From contig JARLGE010000114.1 in assembly GCA_031296215.1 (NCBI GenBank), positions 62,001-126,000 on the forward strand: a stretch of 64,000 bases of DNA, in the 5' to 3' direction. This document shows, one piece after another, positions 46,001 through 53,652 of the stretch. Both the position numbers and the translations under genes were made by a program. The stretch comes from Occallatibacter sp. GTDB lineage: Bacteria > Acidobacteriota > Terriglobia > Terriglobales > Acidobacteriaceae. The stretch's first letter is position 1; every line of letters begins with the position of its first letter. A model generated the notes under the pieces. The model searched no databases. It was not told where the DNA came from and saw only the letters and a list, made by a program, of their open reading frames with translations.

Positions 46001-46539
46001 CGGAGAAGCGGTGGGGTACCCAGGCCGATCCGGCCGATGAAATTCAAGTCGCCGGAATGATTCTCGGGCTGCGCGTGCAGAAGAGCAAGCGCGACCAGAA
46101 GCTCTATGCGCAGGCGGCGCTCGAAGATGCGACCGGCAAGATCGACCTGATTTGTTTCTCGCGCGACTACGAGAAGCTGCAAGGGCAATTGAAGATTGAA
46201 GCGCCGGTGTTGGTGCGCGGGGTGCTGATGGGCGAAGAGGATGCTGCGCCGAAGATTGCGGTGAGCTCGATTGTGTCGCTCGAAGAGGTGCAGGTGAAGC
46301 TGCCTGCGGGGGTGCGGATCCGGATCAACCTCGACCTTGCGACTGAGCGGATGTTTGCCGAGCTGAAGAGCGCGGCGGATGCGCAGCCGGGGCCAGGGAA
46401 GGTGATGCTGCAATTGGAAAAGAAGGGCGAGTACGCGGTGATTTTGGAGCCCGAGGGTATGAGCGTGGCGGCGGATCGCGGTTGGGTGGAACGTGTGGAA
46501 CAGTTGGTGGGCAAGGGGACGGTGCAGGCGGTAGGTTAG
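43024..46539 (+). CDS. dnaE: DNA polymerase III alpha subunit
   Basis: The 1171-residue replicative polymerase. The PHP domain starts at once with FTHLHLHTEYSLLDGACDLT. The palm carries the metal-binding aspartates in MPDVDVDFCQNRRGEVIEYV near residue 410, and GPGRGSATGSLVAYAMEIT is also typical. Later parts are VIVYQEQVMQIANVLASYSL, GYGFNKSHSAAYSLVAYQTA, a helix-hairpin-helix part, and the C-terminal OB fold (VAGMILGLRVQKSKRDQKLY). Length fits the DnaE1 type. ATG 43024 matches the family start. It is a single gene followed after 41 bases by the fucosidase. Confidence 0.98.
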   Translation: MTEFTHLHLHTEYSLLDGACDLTKLVDRVAALGQTSVAMTDHGNIYGAVHFFDAAKAKGVKPILGCELYISKKEDHRAPGEGDDNNHLLVLAQNEEGYRNLIRITSEASLHGFYRKPRVSKRYLAEHAEGLIGFSGCLSGELCEELVAGRYEKAKSVAQQYEDIFGKGNFFLEIQDQGLEDEKKIHEALFRLERELNIPLVATNDSHYLCGEDSHAHDVMLCVQTGAKVHDKERFRFDSDQFFVKSADEMAVMFKDAPDVLKRTQEIAERCNLKLAKVENPFPEFAVPEGHTIDSYFEQVCREGFKKRLDTSIAHLAARGVLRAAQHQYEARLDFEIGIIKQMSYAGYFLIVWDFIKYARDNGIPVGPGRGSATGSLVAYAMEITNVDPLQHSLLFERFLNPERVTMPDVDVDFCQNRRGEVIEYVTRKYGREQVAQIITFNTMAAKAAIKDCGRALDMPYGDVDRIAKLVPATVGMTLDKALEDVPELRKVYDNDPVIRELLDTAKKLEGLVRGSGVHASAVVIAPRPLTELVPINKTKNDEIVTAYDMKAVEKMGLLKMDFLGLATLTVIDDCLKLIEKSRGEKVDIDAIPPDDEATFKKVFHAALTSGIFQFESSGMRDILRRYKPDSVEELTALNALYRPGPMSMIDDFVERKWGRRKVEYMLPELEGILKDSLGVIVYQEQVMQIANVLASYSLGEADLLRRAMGKKSAEEMAKQRDRFMSGAAALGHPKSTVGEIFDQMEKFSGYGFNKSHSAAYSLVAYQTAYLKTHYPVEFMAALLTSETSKPENVVKYIGECKEMNIRVEPPDVQVSGALFTPHITPEGDAIRFGLAAVKNVGGNAIESIMKARAEVRGRFKSLWEFCEKVDLRVMNKRVIESLIKAGALDSLGSRAALMKAVDKAMERAQKTQKDTAQGQHGLFGLFNEAPVAGRDADELPRTADWEEGERLAHEKEVLGFFVSGHPLDKYAEKLRNLTGVISTAEALERKPPEKRWGTQADPADEIQVAGMILGLRVQKSKRDQKLYAQAALEDATGKIDLICFSRDYEKLQGQLKIEAPVLVRGVLMGEEDAAPKIAVSSIVSLEEVQVKLPAGVRIRINLDLATERMFAELKSAADAQPGPGKVMLQLEKKGEYAVILEPEGMSVAADRGWVERVEQLVGKGTVQAVG

Positions 46540-46580
46540 TAATGGAAGGGAAGCGATCCATCGACTTTTGAGGAGGCGCA

Positions 46581-47948
46581 ATGTCTTCATTCCTTCGCAT
46601 CAAACTGCAATTGTTGTTCATCGTTGCGTCCTGTGTTCCATTGTTGAATGCTCAATGGGCTCCGTTCGTCAGCGATCCGGACGCAGCGCAGCGCATTGCC
46701 TGGTGGCGCGAGGCGCGGTTCGGCATGTTCCTGCACTGGGGCGTGTACTCCATTCCCGGCCGCGGCGAGTGGGTCGAGTGGGCCGAGCAGATTCCCGTGG
46801 ACCAGTATGCCAAGTTTGCGGACCAGTTCCATCCCGAGCGCTTCGACGCGGACGCCTGGGCCAGGATCGCCAAGGCGGGCGGCATGAAGTACATGGTGCT
46901 GACCGCGCGGCACCATGACGGATTCGCCCTGTTCGACGATCCCGGCAGCAGCTTCACGGCGATGAAATCCGCCGCGCGCCATGACTTTGTTGCCGACTAT
47001 GTGAAGGCGGTGCGGAAGGCCGGGTTGGGCGTGGGCCTGTACTATTCGCCCCTCGACTGGCGCTTCCCAGGCTTCTATTTTCCCGGCATCTACCAGGCAA
47101 ACGCCATCGAACTGCGCGAGCAATACCAGCGCCAGATCGACGAACTGGCCACACACTACGGCAAGCTGGACATTCTATGGTTTGATGGCGGCGGCAACGA
47201 GTGGCTGGGCTTTGGCGGGCTTCAATTCACGGGCAGCGGGTGGCGCGCGCGGCCCAAGGACGAGCCTTACTCCGGCAGTTTCGACTGGCAGGACGTGAAG
47301 ACCGTCGCCCACCTGCGCCAGTTGCAGCCAGGAATCATCCTCAACGACCGCACCAATGCGCCCGCCGATTTCCGTTCGCGCGAGGGCGACGGGGCGCTGG
47401 GCGACTTCGACAACCAGCACCCCTGGGAGCTTTGCACAACGATCACCGAAGGGGCATGGGGCTTCCAGGCCAATGCCAAAGTTAAGCCGCTCGCGCAGTT
47501 GCTGCGCTTGCTGGTGGGGGCAGCCGGCCGCGACGGCAACATGCTGCTGAATGTGGGGCCGCGTCCCGATGGCCAGATCGACCCGCCTCAGGCCGAGCGT
47601 CTCGCCGAGATCGGCCAATGGCTCAGCCAGTTTGGCGAAAGCATCTACGGCACCCGCGGCGGACCGTGGCTGCCAGGAGCCTACGGCGTGTCCACGCATA
47701 ACGGAACGATGGTCTACCTTCATGTTCTCCATCCGCCCGAGGGCGGCCCGCTGGTTCTGCCCTCGCTGCCCGTTCGCGTGGCGAAAGCCTGGATTCTTCA
47801 TGGGGGCGATGTGCCTTTCCAGCAGACGGACCAGACCCTGATGCTTCATTTGCCGGCGGGTTCCTCGGACGCAATCGATACGGTCGTCAAACTGGAACTG
47901 GCCGAGCCATGGACTTCGAGCGCCGTGGTGCCCGTTCCAGAGAAGTAG
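46581..47948 (+). CDS. Secreted alpha-L-fucosidase, GH29 type
   Basis: A 455-residue exported glycosidase. Signal peptide LQLLFIVASCVPLLNAQ. The TIM barrel starts ARFGMFLHWGVYSIPGRGEW, with MVLTARHHDGFALF near residue 110 and YYSPLDWRF near residue 150. The nucleophile is Asp202 in LDILWFDGGGN. Further GH29 sequence is GRDGNMLLNVGPRPDGQI near residue 315, followed by a small C-terminal beta domain. It would cleave terminal L-fucose. AGGAGG lies six bases before the ATG. Its place 41 bases after dnaE is a chance neighbourhood as far as can be seen. Confidence 0.93.
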   Translation: MSSFLRIKLQLLFIVASCVPLLNAQWAPFVSDPDAAQRIAWWREARFGMFLHWGVYSIPGRGEWVEWAEQIPVDQYAKFADQFHPERFDADAWARIAKAGGMKYMVLTARHHDGFALFDDPGSSFTAMKSAARHDFVADYVKAVRKAGLGVGLYYSPLDWRFPGFYFPGIYQANAIELREQYQRQIDELATHYGKLDILWFDGGGNEWLGFGGLQFTGSGWRARPKDEPYSGSFDWQDVKTVAHLRQLQPGIILNDRTNAPADFRSREGDGALGDFDNQHPWELCTTITEGAWGFQANAKVKPLAQLLRLLVGAAGRDGNMLLNVGPRPDGQIDPPQAERLAEIGQWLSQFGESIYGTRGGPWLPGAYGVSTHNGTMVYLHVLHPPEGGPLVLPSLPVRVAKAWILHGGDVPFQQTDQTLMLHLPAGSSDAIDTVVKLELAEPWTSSAVVPVPEK

Positions 47949-48014
47949 CCCGATCCATCGTCAGGCGGTGGGATAATAGGAGGTTCGCAGGACGGGCAGA
48001 GAAGAGGCGGCGGC

Positions 48015-49217
48015 ATGCGGCGGTTCATTGTCCTGGCGGCGTTGGTAGGGTTCGCGGTTCCCTGTTTGGCGGCCAAGCGGGCGACGGTGGCGCAACTGGA
48101 AGAGGCAGTGGCCGCGGCCGCTGCGGCGCACAAGCCGGCCTCGGAGTTGGCGAAGCTGATTGCCGGCATGGAACTCTCCGAACGGCTCAGCGAGGCGAGC
48201 GCAGAGCGGCTGAATACGCGGTTGCATGCGGACTCCGAAGTTGCCCAGGCGCTGGCGTTGCAGGCCGATCGTTCGGCATTTCTCGATCTGCCTGCCAGCG
48301 AGCAGCCTGCCACGCCGGCTCCCGATCGGGCCGCCCAGTTGCGGATGTTCGATGCAGCGGGCAAGTTCGTTGCAGAGACGATGCCGCGCCTACCCAATTT
48401 TCTTGCAACCCGAACGACCGTTCATTACGACGACAGTCCGCAGGTGATGAAGAAGGGCGCGTGGCCGGTGCGTGCGGGACTTCACTTTGTGGGCCGTTCA
48501 AGCCGGGAGATTTCCGTTTCCGGGGAGCGGGAGAATGCTTCCGGCGGCAGGAATTCGGGCGACGCCGAAGAGCGGGGTGGATTGGTCTCCTGGGGCGAAT
48601 TCGGGTCGGTGCTGGGCATGACCCTTGCCGACAGCGTCAACGGCACTGTGAGCTGGAGTCACTGGGAAGACACGTCCGCGGGCCGGGCAGCTGTTTTTCA
48701 TTACTCAGTGCCCAAGTCCGCATCGCACTTCCAGGTGGTCAACTCCCTTCGGCGGCAGGCGGAACTCGAAGGCTTCGCATCGCGGACACCTGGCGCCAGG
48801 GCTTCCAGCATCAACGTCAGGCCAAACGGCGATCCGGCTCAGATTTCCGTCGAGCACGCCAGCCGCGCCTACCAAGGCTCCCTGTGGCTCGACCCGGCGA
48901 CCGGGGCCATTCTGCGCATCGCCATCGAGGCAAACTCGAAAGACGCCTCCGCCTTCCAAACAGCCGAGATGCTGGTCGAGTACGGAGCCGTGGAGATCGG
49001 CGGCGCCACTTTCATCTGCCCGGTGCGCAGCGTGGCGCTCTCCAGGACGCTGCTCGACGCGAACGCCAACATCAACGGAGTTGGCTCCGAGTGGCTGAAT
49101 GAAACGCTGTTCACCAACTATCACCGCTTCGTCGGAACCACGCGCATTCTGACCGGTGCGGATGCAACGCCGCAGGCGCCGGAGAAGCCCGCGGACAGCA
49201 CCTCGAAGCCGCAATAA
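48015..49217 (+). CDS. Secreted protein of unknown function, 400 residues
   Basis: A signal peptide (RRFIVLAALVGFAVPCLA) is followed by a helical stretch (residues 22-80, ATVAQLEEAVAAAAAAHKPA), then a mostly beta region from about residue 120 to 390, with repeated strand patterns (FHYSVPKSASHFQVVNS, SLWLDPATGAILRIAIEA, TFICPVRSVALSRT). The GTTGAA-type beta part resembles outer-membrane lipoprotein-sorting or LolA-like sheet proteins only in general pattern. No catalytic motif is visible. It is convergent with the VWFA-type gene 39 bases away. I do not recognise a named family, though this kind of secreted protein seems common in acidobacteria. Confidence 0.8.
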   Translation: MRRFIVLAALVGFAVPCLAAKRATVAQLEEAVAAAAAAHKPASELAKLIAGMELSERLSEASAERLNTRLHADSEVAQALALQADRSAFLDLPASEQPATPAPDRAAQLRMFDAAGKFVAETMPRLPNFLATRTTVHYDDSPQVMKKGAWPVRAGLHFVGRSSREISVSGERENASGGRNSGDAEERGGLVSWGEFGSVLGMTLADSVNGTVSWSHWEDTSAGRAAVFHYSVPKSASHFQVVNSLRRQAELEGFASRTPGARASSINVRPNGDPAQISVEHASRAYQGSLWLDPATGAILRIAIEANSKDASAFQTAEMLVEYGAVEIGGATFICPVRSVALSRTLLDANANINGVGSEWLNETLFTNYHRFVGTTRILTGADATPQAPEKPADSTSKPQ

Positions 49218-49255
49218 CGGCTGGTTCCGGCTTGATTTATTTCTGCCGAGCGATT

Positions 49256-50569
49256 CTATTTCCTGTTCTTCTCCGGCTTGGGGATAACGTACCCGTGGCG
49301 GGCCTGGACCACCAGGCCTTCACGATCGACGTTCACTTTCAGACGATGGTAGGCGCCGTCGGACTTCAGGTTCTCGGGTGAAAGTTCGAGGACGTACTCC
49401 ACCTCCGGGGCCTCGGCCAGACGCTTGAGGCCCTCGCCCAGATCGTTGCTGTTCTGAAGGAATGTGCCGCCTGTGGCGTCGGCGAGTTCGGACATGGGGG
49501 CCTCGGCCAGCTTGTCGGCGCTGCTTCGGTAGTCTGAATTCTGCTGCAGACTCGGCCCGGCCAGGGCCGGACTGCGGTCGCTGGCCGTCAACTCCGCCGT
49601 GTACAGCCCGCGCGCATCCAGGGCGCTGATGGTCACATTGGACTCCGCGGCCAGATTCATCAGCTGCGATTCGGCAGTCAGCGTCTCCGGCTCAATGCGC
49701 AGAAAGCCGGGCGACACCAGGATCATGGTTCGCTCTCCGGGCAGGGTGGCCATGGTGCGCACAAACGCGGCGATGGTGGCATACGTTGACAGAGCATCCT
49801 GATGGCCCAGAGCCAAAGCTCGCCGGGCAGCGGATTCAGCCTCGTTCTGCGCCGCGGTGATCTGGTATTTCGGGTCGATGCCGGGGTCGCAATTCAAGAC
49901 CTTGCGGACGGCGTCCCCCATGGCCCCGCTGTCGCGCTTGTTTTCCATCAGGTCGGCCTGGTAGTAGCCTATGTCGGGGCATTCGTTATGGCTCGTCTTG
50001 TAGACGCCGCGCGATTGCAGGCTCATGATGGCGTCTTGCAGGCGGGCATGATCTCGGGTGAGGCCGCTGTTGGTTTTTTGCGAGAGAGAGATGACTGCCC
50101 CGATATCCTGCCCAGTCAAGGTCCCGGCCAGCACCTTCGCTGCTGCCTGCTTGGCCTGCGCCAGGTTTTCCGGGCTGAGGTGCAGGTCGTCGAACACCAG
50201 GACAACGAAGCGCTGCGCCGGCGGCGTCGCGGCCGCCGCTGCATCGGCAGTTGCGGTCGCCGGCTGATTGCTCACAACCGTGTTTTCCTGGCGCCCTTCC
50301 GCGGCGGCGCGCTTCTCCACCGTGAAAGAGGAGATGGGATGCGCCTTGTCGTTGTCGAAGACCTGGAAATCTTCTTTCTTCAGATCGCCCACCACGCGGC
50401 CCTGCCTGTCGTGGACTACAACTGGAACCAGGATTCTGTTCACGTTGACTTGCAGCTTGAGGGGGACATCCTGAGGCTCGGCGGCTTGTTGCGCGCGGGC
50501 CCAGAGGCAGGCGGTGAGCGCCAGGCAACACAGGACAGGAACTCGCTGCAACTGTACACTCACATTCAT
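49256..50569 (-). CDS. Secreted VWFA-domain protein of the acidobacterial type
   Basis: A 437-residue exported protein. After the signal peptide (QRVPVLCCLALTACLWARAQ) an N-terminal beta region (LKLQVNVNRILVPVVVHDRQ) leads into DFQVFDNDKAHPISSF, a pattern of VWFA-related acidobacterial proteins. The VWFA-like domain runs about residues 120-330 (RFVVLVFDDLHLSPENLAQA, LPGERTMILVSPGFL). The metal-site pattern DxSxS is replaced by DDLHL, so normal metal binding is doubtful. Start at 50569 chosen for the signal peptide; a frame to 50605 adds twelve residues. Members may act as adhesion or surface complexes, which is not established. Confidence 0.85.
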   Translation of the reverse strand: MNVSVQLQRVPVLCCLALTACLWARAQQAAEPQDVPLKLQVNVNRILVPVVVHDRQGRVVGDLKKEDFQVFDNDKAHPISSFTVEKRAAAEGRQENTVVSNQPATATADAAAAATPPAQRFVVLVFDDLHLSPENLAQAKQAAAKVLAGTLTGQDIGAVISLSQKTNSGLTRDHARLQDAIMSLQSRGVYKTSHNECPDIGYYQADLMENKRDSGAMGDAVRKVLNCDPGIDPKYQITAAQNEAESAARRALALGHQDALSTYATIAAFVRTMATLPGERTMILVSPGFLRIEPETLTAESQLMNLAAESNVTISALDARGLYTAELTASDRSPALAGPSLQQNSDYRSSADKLAEAPMSELADATGGTFLQNSNDLGEGLKRLAEAPEVEYVLELSPENLKSDGAYHRLKVNVDREGLVVQARHGYVIPKPEKNRK

Positions 50570-50713
50570 AGAAGATCCATCTTGAGACTGAGGCCCGCCT
50601 CGCACTCAAACACTCCGGTCATCATACGCCGGGACCGGAAGTGTTTGAAGCGGACGATTCAGTCTTCAACTCTCAATTCGAGCAGATGCAATGCCCGGCG
50701 GGAAACCGAACGT

Positions 50714-51688
50714 ATGCGAGACAGGCAATTGGGCCATGGCCCGCTGGAGGCTTCGGAGTTGAGCTTCGGCACCTGGCTCACGGTGGCCGGGGGCATTGGG
50801 CGCGAGCAGGCCATCCGCTGTGTTCATGCGGCCGTGGACCACGGGATTACGCTCTTCGATACGGCCAACCAGTATGGGGCGGGCGAGGCGGAGCGGGTGC
50901 TTGGCGAGGCGCTCAGGGCCTTTCCGCGCGACCGGTACTTGATTGCGACCAAGTTGTTTTTTCCGGTGGGGGACGAACCGGACCGGGGTTTGTCGGCGGC
51001 GCAAGTCGAAAAACAATTGGATCGGTCGCTCATGCGGCTGGGCGTGGACTGCATCGACCTCTACCAATGCCATCGCTTCGACAAGGAGACGCCGCTTGAG
51101 GAAACGCTGACGGCGCTGGACAAAGCTGTCAAGGGCGGCAAGGTGCGGGCGATCGGCTTCAGCGAGTGGACGGCGGAGCAGATCGATGCTGCCGCAGCGG
51201 TCTGCGAGGCCAACGGGCTCACGGCATTTTCGTCGAGCCAGCCGCAGTACTCGATGCTGTGGCGGAAGGCGGAGGCAGCCGTGTTTGCTTCGTGCGCGCG
51301 GCATGGGATCGGGACGCTGGCGTTTTCGCCGCTGGCGCATGGGGTGCTGACGGGCAAGTATGCGCCGGGCGAGCCGCCTCCCGCGGGCAGCCGCGCGGCC
51401 AGCGCAGAGATGAACGCCTTCATGGAGACGGCGGGGCGGCATTACCGGTCGGATTCTCTGTTGCAGGCGGTTGCGGAGTTGAAGCCGATTGCCGCCGATC
51501 TGGGCCTGACCATGGCGCAAATGGCGCTGGCCTGGGTGCTGCGGCGGCCGGAGGTCGCGTCGGCGATTATCGGGGCGTCTCGGCCGGAGCAGATTGCGGA
51601 CAATGTGCGCGTCATTGGCGTCGAGCTGCCGGCCGAGGCGCTGGAACGGATCGACCGGACGCTGGGCGCCGTTGTAGTTTGGGAGTGA
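50714..51688 (+). CDS. Aldo/keto reductase
   Basis: A 324-residue NADPH-type oxidoreductase of the Kv-beta/YghZ branch. The catalytic tetrad is visible as Asp and Tyr in LFDTANQYGAGEAERVLGEA, Lys in LIATKLFFPV and His in DLYQCHRFDKETPLEE. The C-terminal cofactor site is in ASAIIGASRPEQIADNVRVI. It would reduce an aldehyde or ketone of a sugar or its derivative. The start at 50714 fits the family beginning (MRDRQLGHGPLEASELSFGT); the upstream open frame is not coding. Divergent from the VWFA gene by 144 bases. Confidence 0.92.
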   Translation: MRDRQLGHGPLEASELSFGTWLTVAGGIGREQAIRCVHAAVDHGITLFDTANQYGAGEAERVLGEALRAFPRDRYLIATKLFFPVGDEPDRGLSAAQVEKQLDRSLMRLGVDCIDLYQCHRFDKETPLEETLTALDKAVKGGKVRAIGFSEWTAEQIDAAAAVCEANGLTAFSSSQPQYSMLWRKAEAAVFASCARHGIGTLAFSPLAHGVLTGKYAPGEPPPAGSRAASAEMNAFMETAGRHYRSDSLLQAVAELKPIAADLGLTMAQMALAWVLRRPEVASAIIGASRPEQIADNVRVIGVELPAEALERIDRTLGAVVVWE

Positions 51689-51726
51689 GCTGGGTGCGGA
51701 ATCGGGCCGTCCCATGAGCGGTGCTC

Positions 51727-52122
51727 TTATGGCAGTTTGGAGTCCGGTATGAAGTACAGAACGACTCCCAGGGCACAGAGGAGCAGCGGCCAATATTTTA
51801 CGGGGATGAAGAACAGGGAATCGTAATCCCGGAACAGAGTTAGTTTGAAGGCGGATGGCTCGGTTTCAGGGATCGGCGATTCCTGGCTGTGTGAGACCAA
51901 AAAGGATCTGTCGAAATGAGGCGCCACCAGGGCTTTTTCTGTTCGCGGAGATAGCCACCAAACCAGAGCGGCGGCGGCAAGGCAGGCGAGGAGCTTTGGC
52001 CAAGGGTGCTGTTGGTAGTAACTGTCATCGTGGAAATGGATTCGTGTGAACGCCTCGGCGGCGAGCAGGCAGAGAAATGCGATGAGTGCGATTAGGCCTC
52101 CCCGGCCGCGATGGATAATCAT
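51727..52122 (-). CDS. Small membrane protein of unknown function, 131 residues
   Basis: Three hydrophobic segments are visible: near residues 9-26 (LIALIAFLCLLAAEAF), 45-60 (LLACLAAAALVWWL), and 109-126 (WPLLLCALGVVLYFIP). The middle region (SPRTEKALVAPHFDRSFLVS) is hydrophilic. The start at 52122 begins with MIIHRGRGG; a larger open frame extends upstream but enters the neighbouring gene's region with poor codon use. It converges with the aldo/keto reductase gene. No family is recognised. Confidence 0.7.
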   Translation of the reverse strand: MIIHRGRGGLIALIAFLCLLAAEAFTRIHFHDDSYYQQHPWPKLLACLAAAALVWWLSPRTEKALVAPHFDRSFLVSHSQESPIPETEPSAFKLTLFRDYDSLFFIPVKYWPLLLCALGVVLYFIPDSKLP

Positions 52123-52203
52123 GGAAACGATTGAAGCACGGCGTGGAACTGGACGGCAATCGGAGAGCCGTGGTTCGGCTGGATGGCGTTCGAGAAAGGT
52201 TGA

Positions 52204-53589
52204 GTGCGCGGGATGACATTGGCTGGCGAATGGACAAGACGGAAGTTCTTGAACGGGGCATTGGGTTCGACGGCGTCTCTTGCTTTGGCCGGGGCGGCTC
52301 CAGACTTGCTCGCGGCAACGGATCGACCCGCCGGATTGCGCGGCAGATTTCTGACCCACGTCTCGGTGGTGCGCGTGAATCAGATCGAGGTGACACCGAC
52401 GCGCTCCATCGGCGAAGACGAGGTTCCCGACAACCGGCCGGAGAAGATTCAGGCGCGGAGAGACGCGTTTGCGCGGGGTTGCCCTGGGGGACGAATGACC
52501 TGGGCAATTAGCTGGCTGGCGCTGATCGACGAGAGGCAGCAATACAAGGACGTGCGCAAGCTGCTGGCTTCGTATCACGACAAGTACGACGATGAGATTA
52601 CGTTCATTCCCGGCGGGTACTTTGCGCCGATGTACGACACGCGAGAGCACAACCGCCAGACCATCCACAAAGCTTTGGCGATGATTTCGCAGATGGTGGG
52701 CGGCGGCTACCGGCCGGAGTGCGTGGTGGCGGGCTATCTGGACGCACAGAACCAGGCTCATCTGGCCGCCGACGAGGGGATTCACGTTTGCCAGGGGCAG
52801 ATCTGGAGCCAGCACGGCATCGACAACGGCGACGGCGACGGGGGCATCTGCTATCCCTACTACCCCAGCCGCGAGCATTACCTGAAGCCGGCGCAGGGTG
52901 CGTTGGATTTTATCGACTGCGTCTGCCTGGACGGATGGACCTGCGATTTTCTCACCGCGCGGCGCGAGGGTTTTGAGGGAGGGTTCAACAGCCGCTTGGG
53001 CGTAGGCCCCATTGAGACAGTGGGAAACCTGGGCGTGGAAGCCGGACGCAGGGAGATGATGGCGACCGCGGCCATACACTTCGACCGCGGCCACGAGTTA
53101 AATGGATTCGGCTTTGTGACGGGGATCTGGGAAGTCTCGGTGGGCCACGACGACGACCTTGCATGGTGGCTCCAGGCCGTTCGAGAGCGTTGGCCGGACA
53201 CGCAAGTCATGACCGAAGGGGCCTTTGGGTTGGAGTGGCGCAAGCATACGCCAAGCAACGCACGGCTCGATTACCGGTTCGTGGCCAGGGGCACAGGCGC
53301 GCCGGGCTCGGAGAAGAATCTCGAGATCGAGTGGCGCATGAACCGGGAGTTTCGGTTGGCACTGCTCAAGGACTGGACTGCGGGCGCACCGCCGATGGCC
53401 ATCGACTTTACGCGCTACGACCTGCCGGCGCATGAGCCGGAGGGCTTGCAGCGGGAGTGGAGCCTGATGAACGTGCTCAACCAAAAGGGCACGCGGCCTC
53501 AGGACAAGCCGATTCGCCTGGGACAACTGAGCGCAGAGGATCGGCGCCGCATCTACGCCCGCTACCCGGAGCTCGCGAAGCTGGCCTGA
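52204..53589 (+). CDS. Tat-type secreted protein of unknown function, possibly DUF3863-like
   Basis: A 461-residue protein. The N-terminus EWTRRKFLNGALGSTASLAL carries a twin-arginine motif, so export in folded form is likely. The body is rich in aromatic residues and contains LTHVSVVRVNQIEVTPTRSI, GYFAPMYDTREHNRQTIHKA, WSQHGIDNGDGDGGICYPYY and LDGWTCDFL. Several invariant-looking His, Asp and Cys residues suggest an enzyme, maybe a glycosidase or esterase. I recall a DUF3863/DUF3864 family with this kind of architecture but cannot confirm the match. The start is GTG 52204 (GAAAGG four bases upstream) or ATG 52213. It converges with rhaB and may belong to the sugar cluster. Confidence 0.75.
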   Translation: MRGMTLAGEWTRRKFLNGALGSTASLALAGAAPDLLAATDRPAGLRGRFLTHVSVVRVNQIEVTPTRSIGEDEVPDNRPEKIQARRDAFARGCPGGRMTWAISWLALIDERQQYKDVRKLLASYHDKYDDEITFIPGGYFAPMYDTREHNRQTIHKALAMISQMVGGGYRPECVVAGYLDAQNQAHLAADEGIHVCQGQIWSQHGIDNGDGDGGICYPYYPSREHYLKPAQGALDFIDCVCLDGWTCDFLTARREGFEGGFNSRLGVGPIETVGNLGVEAGRREMMATAAIHFDRGHELNGFGFVTGIWEVSVGHDDDLAWWLQAVRERWPDTQVMTEGAFGLEWRKHTPSNARLDYRFVARGTGAPGSEKNLEIEWRMNREFRLALLKDWTAGAPPMAIDFTRYDLPAHEPEGLQREWSLMNVLNQKGTRPQDKPIRLGQLSAEDRRRIYARYPELAKLA

Positions 53590-53652
53590 ACAAGTTGCAG
53601 CGATTTCTCTGACGGAGTCTGGAGCGAAGGTCGGCGCACCGAGCTTGTGGTT

